Shown here one piece after another: positions 45,162 through 55,661 of a stretch of 64,000 bases of DNA (its first letter is position 1; every line of letters starts with the position of its first letter). Both the position numbers and the translations under genes were made by a program. This DNA is from Roseburia sp. 499 (GTDB taxonomy: Bacteria; Bacillota; Clostridia; Lachnospirales; Lachnospiraceae): the NCBI RefSeq assembly GCF_001940225.2, contig NZ_CP135164.1, positions 1,674,001 to 1,738,000 on the forward strand, written 5' to 3'. The notes beneath the pieces are model-generated. The model had not been told where the DNA came from. It worked only from the letters and a program-made list of their open reading frames with translations, and made no database searches.

Positions 45162-46049
45162 TTATTTCTTTCTATTCACCAATTCCATCATCAAGTTTGT
45201 TAAGAATTCATTTTTTACAACTAAGGTATTCAGCAATTCTACGCTATGTCTGGAACGTTCTTCCACCTCTTTGTATGCTTCCTCAATTCCTTTCAGAGTT
45301 ACATAGGTGGTCTTGTGATTCTTCTCGTCACTTCCCACTGGTTTTCCCAACACCTCAGTGCTACTGGTAACATCCAGAATATCATCCTGAATCTGAAATG
45401 CCAGCCCCAGTTCTCCTGCTGCCTGCTCCACAATTCTCTGTTCACTTTTGGTTGCTCCTGCCAAAATCGCTCCAATCATCATGGAACTTTCCAATAATGC
45501 CGCTGTCTTCAATTTATAAATATACTGTAACAGCTCTTCTGTTACTTCTTTTCCCTCAGACTCTATATCTACACACTGTCCACCCAGCATACCATGAATT
45601 CCTGCCTTCTGTGACAGTATCTGAAATGCTCGTCCGATATTTCCATTTCCCGGCTCAATCTCAAATGCTTTCGTTGCTGTTTCAAAAGCATAATTCAAAA
45701 GTCCATCCCCTGCAAGAATTCCCATTGCTTCTCCATATTGGGCATGGGTGGTCTTTTTTCCTCTTCGAAATTCATCATTATCCATTGCCGGAAGGTCATC
45801 ATGCACCAAAGAATATGTATGAATCATTTCCATTGCTGCCATAAAAGGTTCAATCACCTTAGAACGTCCTCCAAACATTCGATAGGTTTCCATCATAAGC
45901 ACAGGACGAAGTCTCTTTCCTCCTGCTAATACACTGTAATTCATAGCTTCTATTACCGTTTTCTGAAATCCCTCTTCCGTCGGAAGATATTGTCTTATAA
46001 TCTGTTCTGCCTGCTCGGTACGGGCTGCAATTTCTTTCTTCATATCCAT
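45162..46049 (-). CDS. ispA: Polyprenyl synthetase (farnesyl/geranyl diphosphate synthase)
   Basis: A 296-residue prenyltransferase that joins C5 units into FPP or GGPP. The first aspartate-rich motif is DDLPAMD near residue 82, the second QDDILD near residue 222. An in-frame extension reaches 46097, inside xseB; the ATG at 46049 is preferred because AGGAG stands seven bases upstream and the domain starts there. The chain length of the product cannot be fixed from these motifs. Confidence 0.92.
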   Translation of the reverse strand: MDMKKEIAARTEQAEQIIRQYLPTEEGFQKTVIEAMNYSVLAGGKRLRPVLMMETYRMFGGRSKVIEPFMAAMEMIHTYSLVHDDLPAMDNDEFRRGKKTTHAQYGEAMGILAGDGLLNYAFETATKAFEIEPGNGNIGRAFQILSQKAGIHGMLGGQCVDIESEGKEVTEELLQYIYKLKTAALLESSMMIGAILAGATKSEQRIVEQAAGELGLAFQIQDDILDVTSSTEVLGKPVGSDEKNHKTTYVTLKGIEEAYKEVEERSRHSVELLNTLVVKNEFLTNLMMELVNRKK

Positions 46050-46059
46050 ACGCTTTCTC

Positions 46060-46278
46060 CTATTCCGCATCCAATGGTTCCAATTCTCCCTGACCATTTA
46101 ACAGAAGCATCTGTTTTTCTACATAATCTATTTTATCATTACACTGTTTCAATTTCTGTATCCCTTGCTCATATAGGCAAAAAGAATCCTCAAGGGATAC
46201 TTCTCTTTGCTGCATCTTTTCAATAATACCTTCCAACTCCTGAAAGATTTCTTCTAATGTCTGTTCCTGTTCTCCCAT
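46060..46278 (-). CDS. xseB: Exodeoxyribonuclease VII small subunit
   Basis: A 72-residue alpha-helical subunit with the family core LEEIFQELEGIIEKMQQREVS and the C-terminal CNDKIDYVEKQM. It pairs with XseA, whose 3' end overlaps its start by 25 bases, to form the exonuclease VII complex. Such overlap keeps the subunits in proportion. Length matches the family. Confidence 0.93.
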   Translation of the reverse strand: MGEQEQTLEEIFQELEGIIEKMQQREVSLEDSFCLYEQGIQKLKQCNDKIDYVEKQMLLLNGQGELEPLDAE

Positions 46279-47480
46279 GAGAAAACCTCCGTTTCTGTTA
46301 CTTCTGCCGTCACCTTACCATTTAGCATATGAACAATAATATTATCGCCTTTTTTTACCTTGTTTACATCATTGACTGCTTTCCCGGCATCATCTGATAC
46401 ATAAGAATATCCTTGGCTTAATTTTTTCACCGGAGACATTCCTTCTAACTGCCCTGCATACAACTCCATCTGATGTTTTTTTTGCTGAATTTTCTGTTGC
46501 ATATACATCTGCAGTTTTTCCTCTAAGTCTACTATAAACTGACGTTTTTCATTTAAACGATGCTGTGGTGTCAAAAGCTTCAACTGTCTTTCATACTGTC
46601 TGATGCGTTCTTCCGTTTGCTCCAACTTATCACTGATACTGCGGTTCAATTCCATCTTAATTGCTAATATCTGCTGTTCCAGTTCCCACCAATCATAAAC
46701 TGCCAATTCTGCCGCTGCTGACGGTGTAGGTGCCCGCAAATCTGCTACATAATCTGCAATAGTCGTATCTGTTTCATGCCCCACCGCAGAAATAATAGGA
46801 ATACTGCATTCAAAAATGGCTCTTGCCACAATTTCTTCATTAAATGCCCAAAGGTCCTCAATGGAACCTCCACCTCTTCCTACGATAATCACATCTACCT
46901 TAAGTTCTTCCAAAGCATGAATCCCATTTACAATACTTGCAGCAGCGCCTTCTCCTTGAACCAGAGCCGGATATAGAATCGTCTGCACATAAGGATTCCG
47001 TCTTTTACTGATATTTTGAATATCTCTTATAGCTGCTCCGGTAGATGCTGTCACAATCCCAAGGGTTTTTATATACTTCGGAATGGGACGCTTGTATTCC
47101 TTTGAAAACATTCCCATTTCTTCTAATTCTTTTTTTAATTCTTCGAACTTCTGATATAATAATCCCGCTCCATCCAAAATAATCTCTTTGGCATAAAGCT
47201 GATATTTTCCATCTCGTTCATATACGGAAATAGAACCTAATACAATAACATTATCTCCGTTCTTCATTGGGAAGGTAAGCCCCTTGCGACTTCCGGCAAA
47301 CATAACCGCAGTCAATGCTCCTGTTTCATCCTTCAGTGTAAAATAAATATGCCCTGAGGTATGATATTTACAGTTAGACACTTCTCCCTTCACATAGATA
47401 CGGTTCATCATGAAGTCCTGAGCAAACATGTTTTTAATGTAGGCATTTACCTGACCTACCGTATATACATTCTTCGTCAT
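46254..47480 (-). CDS. xseA: Exodeoxyribonuclease VII large subunit
   Basis: A 408-residue nuclease that degrades single-stranded DNA in both directions. The N-terminal OB-fold (YVKGEVSNCKYHTSGHIYFTLKD) is at residues 24-46. The catalytic domain carries GRGGGSIEDLWAFNEE near residue 192 and ETDTTIADYVADLRAPTPSAAAE near 229, which hold the family Asp and His residues. A coiled region follows. Its start overlaps the nusB stop by four bases. Confidence 0.94.
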   Translation of the reverse strand: MTKNVYTVGQVNAYIKNMFAQDFMMNRIYVKGEVSNCKYHTSGHIYFTLKDETGALTAVMFAGSRKGLTFPMKNGDNVIVLGSISVYERDGKYQLYAKEIILDGAGLLYQKFEELKKELEEMGMFSKEYKRPIPKYIKTLGIVTASTGAAIRDIQNISKRRNPYVQTILYPALVQGEGAAASIVNGIHALEELKVDVIIVGRGGGSIEDLWAFNEEIVARAIFECSIPIISAVGHETDTTIADYVADLRAPTPSAAAELAVYDWWELEQQILAIKMELNRSISDKLEQTEERIRQYERQLKLLTPQHRLNEKRQFIVDLEEKLQMYMQQKIQQKKHQMELYAGQLEGMSPVKKLSQGYSYVSDDAGKAVNDVNKVKKGDNIIVHMLNGKVTAEVTETEVFSWENRNRH

Positions 47481-47872
47481 GCCAATTTTGCAAGAATTCC
47501 ATTCACAAAGGAAGCGGAATCATCTGTCCCATACGCCTTTGCAAGTTCTACCGCTTCATTGATTGCCACTCCTGTAGGAATATCTTCTTCAAATTTTAAT
47601 TCATAGGTTGCAAGGCGAATCAAGGTCAAATCTACTTTCCCCATACGACTTGTTTTCCAGCCCTCTGCCACTTCGTTTATCATAGCATCAATTTCTGTCA
47701 AACGCTCCATAATATCGTTATATTTTTTCTGAATATAGTCTGTATCCTTTTCTTCACGCTGATCTAATTCTTCAAAAAATAATGCCAGCTGTTCCGACAT
47801 ATCATTTTTTTCATAAAATTCTGCACGAAACAATAATTTGAATATCTGTTCTCTAATCTCTCTTCGACTCAT
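47477..47872 (-). CDS. nusB: Transcription antitermination factor NusB
   Basis: A 131-residue all-helical protein of the rRNA antitermination complex. Landmarks are the N-terminal MSRREIREQIFKLLFR and the C-terminal VAINEAVELAKAYGTDDSASFVNGIL that is diagnostic of NusB. The ATG at 47872 is preferred over an in-frame TTG 15 bases upstream because GAAAGGA is correctly spaced. An intrinsic terminator lies directly before its ribosome-binding site. Confidence 0.93.
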   Translation of the reverse strand: MSRREIREQIFKLLFRAEFYEKNDMSEQLALFFEELDQREEKDTDYIQKKYNDIMERLTEIDAMINEVAEGWKTSRMGKVDLTLIRLATYELKFEEDIPTGVAINEAVELAKAYGTDDSASFVNGILAKLA

Positions 47873-47885
47873 CCTTTTTCCTTTC

Positions 47886-47913
47886 AAAAAAGGTGTCTTA
47901 AAAAGACACCTTT
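47886..47913 (-). terminator. Intrinsic terminator just before nusB
   Basis: Stem 47889-47899 (AAAGGTGTCTT) pairs with 47903-47913, and TTTTTT follows on the minus strand. It ends 14 bases before the nusB start and overlaps the region leading to its ribosome-binding site, so read-through from the Asp23 gene is restricted. Confidence 0.85.
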
Positions 47914-47976
47914 ATGCTATTGTTTTAAATACTTGCCATACAAATAATCACGTTCTGTTTATTTTTCAAAGTTCTT

Positions 47977-48360
47977 TTACTTGCTCTTTTCCATCTCTAC
48001 ACCGGCAATTCTCACATTAACTCCGCAAACTTCCAATCCGGTCATATTTTCAATGGCAGTTTTTACACGTTCCTGTACCTTTGCAGATACTTCCGGAATC
48101 ACAAAACCGAACTTAATATGAAGGGAAACATCAACACTTACCACATTGTCCATTACTTCTACTTTGATTCCCTTAGAAAGATTCTTCATTCCCAGCTTGC
48201 TTACCAATTCATTGGTAATGTTTCCTGCCATGGAACTTACGCCTTCCACTTCTGTTGCTGCAAGTCCTGCAATAATTGCAACTACTTCGTCTGCAATGCG
48301 TACCTCTCCTAAATTACCATCTTTTATCATATATGCTTTTCTATCTTCAGCCATTTTCAC
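47977..48360 (-). CDS. Asp23/Gls24 family envelope stress protein
   Basis: A 127-residue protein of the alkaline-shock family. The domain core DEVVAIIAGLAATEVEGVSSMAG is near residue 23 and the second half VSVDVSLHIKFGFVIPEVSAKVQ near residue 74. Members associate with the cell envelope; no membrane segment is present, so it depends on a partner anchor. The gene before nusB is often such a protein in Clostridia, so the order is conserved. Confidence 0.9.
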   Translation of the reverse strand: MKMAEDRKAYMIKDGNLGEVRIADEVVAIIAGLAATEVEGVSSMAGNITNELVSKLGMKNLSKGIKVEVMDNVVSVDVSLHIKFGFVIPEVSAKVQERVKTAIENMTGLEVCGVNVRIAGVEMEKSK

Positions 48361-48385
48361 GCCTCCTAAAGTTATTCATTGTTAT

Positions 48386-48413
48386 ATTATAACAGAATAT
48401 TGACCGTTTGCAA
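48386..48413 (-). promoter_or_regulatory. Promoter of the Asp23 gene
   Basis: Minus-strand TTGCAA (48408-48413), 16-base spacer, TATAAT (48386-48391), followed by AGGAGG before the ATG. Confidence 0.6.
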
Positions 48414-48432
48414 AGATTAAACTACACTTCTT

Positions 48433-49359
48433 CTATTTCTTCTGCGGAACTGTAATATACTCATATGGAGTAGTCTGGTAAACATAATAATTCAGCCAGT
48501 TGGTGTAAAGCGCATTGGCATGGGAACGCCATACCAGATTAGGTTTTACGGTGCAATCATCGTTTTCGTAGTAATTTTCCGGCACCTGAATGTCCAATCC
48601 CTTTTCCTTGTCACGCATATATTCTGTATGCAACGTCATACGGTCATATTCCGGATGTCCCATAACGAATATTTTCTTTCCGGTTTCATCCATTACCAGA
48701 AATACACCTGCTTTTTCTGATTCAGCCAGAATGGTCAGCTCCGGTACTTTCTCAATATCTTCTTTCCGCACTTCGGTATGTCTGGAGTGTGGTGCCAAGA
48801 AACAATCGTCGAATCCACGCACCAGCGGAACCTTACGGTTACTTACTCTATGTTCGAATAATCCAAACATCTTATGCTCCAGCATATGCTTCGGTATTCC
48901 ATAATGATAATAAAGGCCTGCCTGCGCACCCCAGCACAGATGCATGGTAGATGTTACATTTGTTTTCGTCCACTCACAGATTTCTTCAAACTCTTTCCAA
49001 TAATCTACCTCTTCATATTCCATCTGTTCTACCGGTGCTCCGGTAATAATGAAACCATCAAACTTTCTATCCTTTATTTCTGCAAAAGTATTGTAAAACT
49101 TATTCAAATGGCTCACAGATGTATTCTTGGACTCATGACTAGATACCGTTACAAAAGTAACATCCACCTGCAACGGAGTATTGGAAAGGGCCCGTAATAT
49201 CTGCAATTCCGTATCTTCCTTTAACGGCATCAAATTCAATATTCCTACTTCTATCGGACGAATATCCTGATGCATCGCCCGATTCTCATCCATTGTAAAT
49301 ACATTTTCCCATTCTAGTTTTTCTCTTGCGGGTAATCCGCTTTGAACCTTAATTGGCAT
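48433..49359 (-). CDS. metA: Homoserine O-acyltransferase (MetA)
   Basis: A 308-residue enzyme that activates homoserine for methionine synthesis. The family N-terminus MPIKVQSGLPAREKLEWENVF is followed by the nucleophile cysteine in TSTMHLCWGAQAG near residue 142 and the histidine in FVMGHPEYDR. Whether acetyl or succinyl CoA is used depends on one residue near the active site, which I have not compared across family members. Bacterial members of this clade mostly use acetyl-CoA. No SAM riboswitch is visible in the short upstream gap. Confidence 0.94.
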   Translation of the reverse strand: MPIKVQSGLPAREKLEWENVFTMDENRAMHQDIRPIEVGILNLMPLKEDTELQILRALSNTPLQVDVTFVTVSSHESKNTSVSHLNKFYNTFAEIKDRKFDGFIITGAPVEQMEYEEVDYWKEFEEICEWTKTNVTSTMHLCWGAQAGLYYHYGIPKHMLEHKMFGLFEHRVSNRKVPLVRGFDDCFLAPHSRHTEVRKEDIEKVPELTILAESEKAGVFLVMDETGKKIFVMGHPEYDRMTLHTEYMRDKEKGLDIQVPENYYENDDCTVKPNLVWRSHANALYTNWLNYYVYQTTPYEYITVPQKK

Positions 49360-49406
49360 ATTCTCTCCTGCTTTCTGTCTTATACTTATTCTTCCATCGT
49401 TTTCTT

Positions 49407-51437
<2,031 letters not shown>

Positions 51438-52178
51438 TTACCACTTCGGAATTACTGTTTCATTTGAAGAATCCTTGATAAGTTCCTGTAACTCCTTCCA
51501 TTCTTCCTGCGATATTTTCCGGTAGGTTCCCTCTTTCAAATCTCCTAATCGTATATTCATAATACGAGTACGTTTTAAATCTACTACACGATAATGAAAC
51601 TTCTCGCACATTCGACGAATCTGTCGATTCATTCCTTGGGTCAAAATAATTCGAAAAGTACGTTTCCCCAACTGTTCTACCGGACATGGTCTTGTAGTGG
51701 CATCCAATTCTTCCAGATATACTCCGGCTGCCATTTTTTCCAGAAATTCCTTTGTTATATCCCGGTTGACCCTTACGATATACTCTTTTTCATGCAGATT
51801 ACCGCTTCGCATCATTTTATTGACCAGCTCGCCTTGATTTGTCATCAGAATCAGACCTCTTGATTCTTTGTCCAAACGTCCAACCGGATAAACCCTTTTG
51901 GGATAATTTACAAAATCTACAATATTATCCCTTTCCCGCTTTTCCGCTGTACATACAATTCCTCTCGGCTTATTCACCGCCAGAAGAATTATCTCCTCTT
52001 CTTTTGATACCTGCTTCTTTCCAAACAGCACTATGTCCCCTGGTGCCACCTTATCGCCCATTACGGCTTTTCTTCCATTAATAGTAACATGGCCCGCCTC
52101 AATCTGTCGGTCTGCTTCCCGTCGGGAACATACCCCTGCTTCACTTAAATACTTATTTATCCTTATTGGTTCTGTCAT
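51438..52178 (-). CDS. RNA pseudouridine synthase (RsuA/RluF-type)
   Basis: A 246-residue enzyme. The N-terminal S4 domain (MTEPIRINKYLSEAGVCSRREADR) is followed by the catalytic domain with VYPVGRLDKESRGLILMTNQG, where Asp of GRLD is the catalytic residue. The C-terminal LTQGMNRQIRRMCEKFHY block fits the RluF/RsuA group; the exact rRNA position modified is not determined. The ATG at 52178 has GGTGAGG upstream; the in-frame TTG five codons earlier is rejected. Confidence 0.85.
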   Translation of the reverse strand: MTEPIRINKYLSEAGVCSRREADRQIEAGHVTINGRKAVMGDKVAPGDIVLFGKKQVSKEEEIILLAVNKPRGIVCTAEKRERDNIVDFVNYPKRVYPVGRLDKESRGLILMTNQGELVNKMMRSGNLHEKEYIVRVNRDITKEFLEKMAAGVYLEELDATTRPCPVEQLGKRTFRIILTQGMNRQIRRMCEKFHYRVVDLKRTRIMNIRLGDLKEGTYRKISQEEWKELQELIKDSSNETVIPKW

Positions 52179-52183
52179 TTTCC

Positions 52184-52618
52184 TCACCTGCAAAATTGTT
52201 TTAACCGTTCTATATTTTCTTCTTCAAAATCCATCAATTCTTCCGCGACTTCATTTGCATAACTACCTGCATTTTTATTATTATGCCTTACTTTCATCAA
52301 ATCTGCAATACCTCTTGTATTTCCCTGTATCATCATATCTGCTACATGAGGGGTACTGATATTTAATAAGGTGTTTGCCTGTATGCCTCCCCACAGCATT
52401 GCCTTCTCCCATCCGGATTCTTTTGCCGCAATTCCATGCTCCCATAATCCGGCCTCTGCCTTTTTCTCAAATTCTTGAAAACGATTTCTTTGAGACGTCA
52501 GTTCGTAAGCAAATTCCTGATTGTACACCTTACTCATAAGAATATCTATGGCATTTATTGCCATGGTTGCATTCCTTTTTGTTTCCTTTAATACATTGAT
52601 TTCCTCATAGTTTTTCAT
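52184..52618 (-). CDS. Hypothetical helical protein, 144 residues
   Basis: A mostly helical soluble protein beginning MKNYEEINVLKETKRNATMA. I do not recognise a family. Residues 15-55 and 60-110 look amphipathic, with many Asn/Gln/Glu residues, which suits a small helical bundle; a ferritin-like fold is possible but unsupported. There is no signal peptide or membrane segment. It is immediately upstream of the pseudouridine synthase gene (stop within its start region), so the two are probably co-transcribed. Confidence 0.55.
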   Translation of the reverse strand: MKNYEEINVLKETKRNATMAINAIDILMSKVYNQEFAYELTSQRNRFQEFEKKAEAGLWEHGIAAKESGWEKAMLWGGIQANTLLNISTPHVADMMIQGNTRGIADLMKVRHNNKNAGSYANEVAEELMDFEEENIERLKQFCR

Positions 52619-52691
52619 ATATTTCCTCCTAATCTTATTCTTATTGATTAGGTTGAAACATTTTTCTATTTTTATGCGGTCTGTTTTATTT

Positions 52692-52723
52692 AAAAAGAGA
52701 ACTGCTTTTTAAGGCAATTCTCC
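52692..52723 (-). terminator. Intrinsic terminator of the SH3 protein gene
   Basis: Stem 52696-52705 (AGAGAACTGC) pairs with 52714-52723 (one G-U pair) around an 8-base loop, followed on the minus strand by TTTTTA. It lies 27 bases past the stop codon. Confidence 0.8.
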
Positions 52724-52749
52724 TTTCCATCATCCGCTCTATCTTTTCT

Positions 52750-53922
52750 TTAATTATTTAACAGAAGATCTGTCTTAATAAATCCTGTTTTTCCGTTCCA
52801 TTCTACCTTAGTCCAGCCTTCTTCATAACTCAAGATAACCTTAATGGTATCTCCAATTGCTGTAGTCCCTACTTTATCAGAAGTCTCACTCATAGATACT
52901 CTGATATTATAAGCATCATTTGCAGTTAATGTAGTCCCTTCCGGAAGGTAATTCAAACCATTATTATTTTCCTGCTGTTGTTGAGCTGCCTGCTCCGCCG
53001 CTGCTGCTTGTTCTGCCGCCGCTTGCGCTGCTGCTTGTTCCGCTGCCGCCTGTTCTGCCGCCGCTTGCGCCGCTGCTTGTTCCGCCGCTGCTTGTTCCGC
53101 TGCTGCTTGCTCTGCTGCCGCTTGTTCTGCCGCTGCTTGCGCTGCTGCCTGCTCTGCCGCTGCTTGCTGTTGTGCTACATAATTAGCTGCCCAACTCTTA
53201 ATTCCTTCGGTTACAGTATTTACCATATTCTCAAGATTTGCATCGTTTGTAATCGTCTGTGTATAACGATTCTGGAAATCAGCCTGTAATTCCTTTACAT
53301 CAGAAGCTTCTTTAAATTTCTCTATCAAGGCATCAACTTCTGCATCCGTTTCCTGTTCTTCCATCTCACTGTTAAAAGAGCTGTATAAATTATCAATATA
53401 AAGGCTACCATTCTCATTGGTTCTTACATAAAAAAATTCCATTCCCGGAACAGTTCCTTCTACTCCATTGAACTTCATTTCATAAGTTGCTGATACCAGA
53501 TAAGAATTCTCTTCCAATCCCTTCTTAGTATAACAATCAATATTATTATAGCTTTCTACATAACCACTCATCATCTGAATATAGCTTTTCTCCATATCAG
53601 AAACAGGCGTTGCTACATTCGCAAGCTCATCTACATTACCAGCTGCACATAATTCATAATACTTACTAATAAGAGTATTCAATTCTTCATTTTTATTTAC
53701 TTCATATGCATCCTGCGCATCTGCAACCTGCTCTTGCTTTGTTGCTTCCTTTCCGTCTGTTTTCCCACTATTAGTTGCTGTTACCGCTAGCACAACCACT
53801 AAAATCACAGTCAGTACTCCGGCTGAAACGTACCTTACATTATTTCTGCAAAATGTAACTATTGTATCTATATTAATCTTAGAAAAATCAAATTTTTTAT
53901 TCTCATTCAAAGAGTTCTTCAT
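52750..53922 (-). CDS. Single-pass surface protein with Ala/Gln/Glu tract and SH3 domain
   Basis: A 390-residue protein. A short cytoplasmic N-terminus (about 32 residues) is followed by one membrane segment (residues 34-52, SAGVLTVILVVVLAVTAT). An extracellular region to about residue 250 has the look of a small NTF2-like fold. A tract of about 68 residues made almost only of Ala, Glu and Gln (units AAAEQ and AAAQ) follows, then a bacterial SH3 domain (NIRVSMSETSDKVGTTA ... GWTKVEWNGKTGFIKTDLL). The tract should form a helical stalk. The SH3 suggests binding to cell wall. Function otherwise unknown. Confidence 0.75.
   Translation of the reverse strand: MKNSLNENKKFDFSKINIDTIVTFCRNNVRYVSAGVLTVILVVVLAVTATNSGKTDGKEATKQEQVADAQDAYEVNKNEELNTLISKYYELCAAGNVDELANVATPVSDMEKSYIQMMSGYVESYNNIDCYTKKGLEENSYLVSATYEMKFNGVEGTVPGMEFFYVRTNENGSLYIDNLYSSFNSEMEEQETDAEVDALIEKFKEASDVKELQADFQNRYTQTITNDANLENMVNTVTEGIKSWAANYVAQQQAAAEQAAAQAAAEQAAAEQAAAEQAAAEQAAAQAAAEQAAAEQAAAQAAAEQAAAAEQAAQQQQENNNGLNYLPEGTTLTANDAYNIRVSMSETSDKVGTTAIGDTIKVILSYEEGWTKVEWNGKTGFIKTDLLLNN
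52973..53172 (-). repeat. Ala/Glu/Gln repeat tract within the SH3 protein
   Basis: Repeats of GCxGCxGCxGAACAA and GCxGCxGCxCAA codons on the minus strand encode AAAEQ and AAAQ units. Codon choice at third positions varies between copies, so the protein repeat is kept while the DNA has drifted. Confidence 0.85.
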
Positions 53923-53973
53923 AGGTCCTCCTTATTAAATTCATCTATATAAAAAAGTTATTTACGGTTGCAA

Positions 53974-54045
53974 TGCACCCAGAGGGAATCGAACCCCCAG
54001 CCCCAGAACCGGAATCTGGTATTTTATCCGTTAAACTATGGGTGC
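53974..54045 (-). tRNA. tRNA-Arg (anticodon CCG)
   Basis: A 72-nt cloverleaf on the minus strand. GCACCCA pairs with TGGGTGC, the discriminator is A, the anticodon loop TTCCGGT between CCAGA and TCTGG gives CCG, and the T arm contains GGTTCGATTCC. CCA is not encoded. Confidence 0.95.
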
Positions 54046-54075
54046 TTTCTTCAATATACTGTCTACAACTTTGTA

Positions 54076-54104
54076 AGTATATCATACTTCTTACGAAAAA
54101 TCAA
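54076..54104 (-). promoter_or_regulatory. Promoter of tRNA-Arg
   Basis: Minus-strand TTGATT (54099-54104), 17-base spacer, extended TGATATACT -10 (54076-54081). The -35 lies in the last codons of aroK, so it is embedded in that gene. Confidence 0.65.
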
Positions 54105-54624
54105 AGCAAAATTTAGGAGATTCCAGATTTTGTTTTAGTTCCTTTGCCATATCTAAAGCTTCTCTTCCATCGGTAGGAATTACAATTTCTCCGGCAGCCT
54201 TATAGTAGGTCTCACGCTTTTCCATCAGTTGCTTAATGTATGTCGTATTCATATGTCCGTTTAAAATCGGACGTTCTCTCCCATTCTTCACTCGTTCCAG
54301 TACCGTTTCCGGGGTTGCTGTTAATAATACGATAACGCCTGTTTTTTTCATTAACTTTACATTTTCTTCCCGCAGAACCATACCACCACCACAAGATACA
54401 ATACAATGTTCCCTCTTTTGCATTCCCTTCAAAAATTCTGTTTCCAGATTACGAAAATATTCTTCTCCATACTTCTCAAAAATTTCAGGAATACGCATAT
54501 TTTCCTGTTTCACAATTTCCTGATCCGTATCAATTTCTTCATATCCTGTAATCGCTGCCATATGTCTGGAAACAGTACTTTTTCCAGTTCCCATAAATCC
54601 AATAAAATATATATTGCTTTTCAT
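54091..54624 (-). CDS. aroK: Shikimate kinase
   Basis: A 177-residue kinase that phosphorylates shikimate at O3. The P-loop GFMGTGKST is at residues 9-17, the shikimate-binding CGGGMVLRE near residue 80, and the lid arginine in NGRERPIL near 114. Length matches the family. It begins immediately after aroD, one base apart, and reads in the same direction. Confidence 0.93.
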   Translation of the reverse strand: MKSNIYFIGFMGTGKSTVSRHMAAITGYEEIDTDQEIVKQENMRIPEIFEKYGEEYFRNLETEFLKGMQKREHCIVSCGGGMVLREENVKLMKKTGVIVLLTATPETVLERVKNGRERPILNGHMNTTYIKQLMEKRETYYKAAGEIVIPTDGREALDMAKELKQNLESPKFCFDFS

Positions 54625-54625
54625 A

Positions 54626-55381
54626 TTATTTTTCCATACTTTCTGAAATCTTATTTAAAATCATCATAACGTCTTCCAATGGCATCTGACCGGGCGCAGA
54701 AGCTTTTCCGACCGCCGCAAAGGTCACACATGACCCAAAGGTCTGTCCTGCAATTCTCGAAATCATTCCGGTTGCTCCCATAGACATGGTAATTATCGGA
54801 TAATCTGAGCAAAGTTCTTTTGTTTTTACCGTTGCTTCTAAAAGTTTAAGTACATCTTCTCTACTATTTGGCATCACTGCCAGCTTCGCTATATCCGCTC
54901 CTATTTTCTTCATATATAGAAGTTTTTCTGTCATAATGTCAACTTCCGGTGTCTTAGAAAAATTGTGGTCCGATGCCACAACTACAGCTCCATGCTGATG
55001 CAATTCCTCTATCACTTTTCTTGGTTGCTCTAATTCACATACTTCCACATCCAGAATATCTGCCTTTCCCTGTTGTGCAAAGTTATACAACATTTCTATG
55101 TATGCTTCTCTGGTAATTTCCCTTTCTCCCCCCTGCGCTTTGCTACGGAAAGTACATAAAAGAATCTTGTCCTTCAAAATTTTTGCCAATTCACTCGTAA
55201 CATTGCGCAACGCTTCTCCCGAATCACTGTTCTCATACCAATCGATTCGCCACTCTATCATATCTACCGGCCGCTCTGCCAGCATATTTGCCTCTTTTAA
55301 AATTGCTTCGCTTGTCTTTTCTACAATCGGTACACACACCAATGGTCTGCCTGTTCCAATCTCTTTTCCTTTTATATTCAC
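54626..55381 (-). CDS. aroD: Type I 3-dehydroquinate dehydratase
   Basis: A 251-residue Schiff-base aldolase-fold enzyme that makes 3-dehydroshikimate. The Glu and His of the reaction lie in VDMIEWRIDWYE and VASDHNFSKTP near residue 118-125; the lysine lies in ADIAKLAVMPN near residue 145. It starts with GTG, preceded by AGAGG. It forms a two-gene unit with aroK, facing away from aroE-aroF. Confidence 0.92.
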   Translation of the reverse strand: MNIKGKEIGTGRPLVCVPIVEKTSEAILKEANMLAERPVDMIEWRIDWYENSDSGEALRNVTSELAKILKDKILLCTFRSKAQGGEREITREAYIEMLYNFAQQGKADILDVEVCELEQPRKVIEELHQHGAVVVASDHNFSKTPEVDIMTEKLLYMKKIGADIAKLAVMPNSREDVLKLLEATVKTKELCSDYPIITMSMGATGMISRIAGQTFGSCVTFAAVGKASAPGQMPLEDVMMILNKISESMEK

Positions 55382-55586
55382 AGTTACTCTACCTCTGCTT
55401 TATCTTCTTACTCCTTCGCAGTGCATGCTCGTCTCCGCTTCGCTTCGTCTCGCTCACGGGCTCTCGCCCTATCAATCCACTCAAAGTCAAAATTGCCAGC
55501 CAGCTGTCATTTTGCCTCTGACTGTCTTGGCACTGCTCGTTGCTATCCTGAACATTATAACTTACAAAAAGAAATGCCGCAAGTCA
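55382..55586. other. Noncoding spacer with GC-rich repeat between aroD and aroE
   Basis: The spacer contains CTCCGCTTCG (55433-55442), CGGGCTCTCGCCC-type short hairpin (GGGC 55458-55461, GCCC 55466-55469), CTCAAAG (55480-55486) and a longer imperfect hairpin (55488-55514). No convincing gene is present. It has the same order of short motifs as the element in yaiI. Confidence 0.5.
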
Positions 55587-55615
55587 TTGACATATTTTTT
55601 ATAATCTATTAAGAT
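55587..55615 (+). promoter_or_regulatory. Promoter of aroE-aroF
   Basis: Plus-strand TTGACA (55587-55592), 17-base spacer, TAAGAT (55610-55615). AGGTG precedes the aroE ATG. Confidence 0.7.
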
Positions 55616-55661
55616 AGTGCAAGGGATTTTCCCACACTAATAAACTAAAGCAGGTGAAAAC

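Noticed and set aside
52973..53172. The Ala/Glu/Gln tract as a CRISPR array or minisatellite
   Set aside because: There are no spacers, units are 12-15 bases and in frame, and the repeats encode a coherent protein segment.
53000..53289. Plus-strand reading frame rich in Cys/Leu/Arg over the SH3 protein repeat
   Set aside because: It is the reverse reading of the Ala/Glu/Gln tract; the periodic LFCRRLR pattern is a by-product of the repeat codons and there is no ribosome-binding site.
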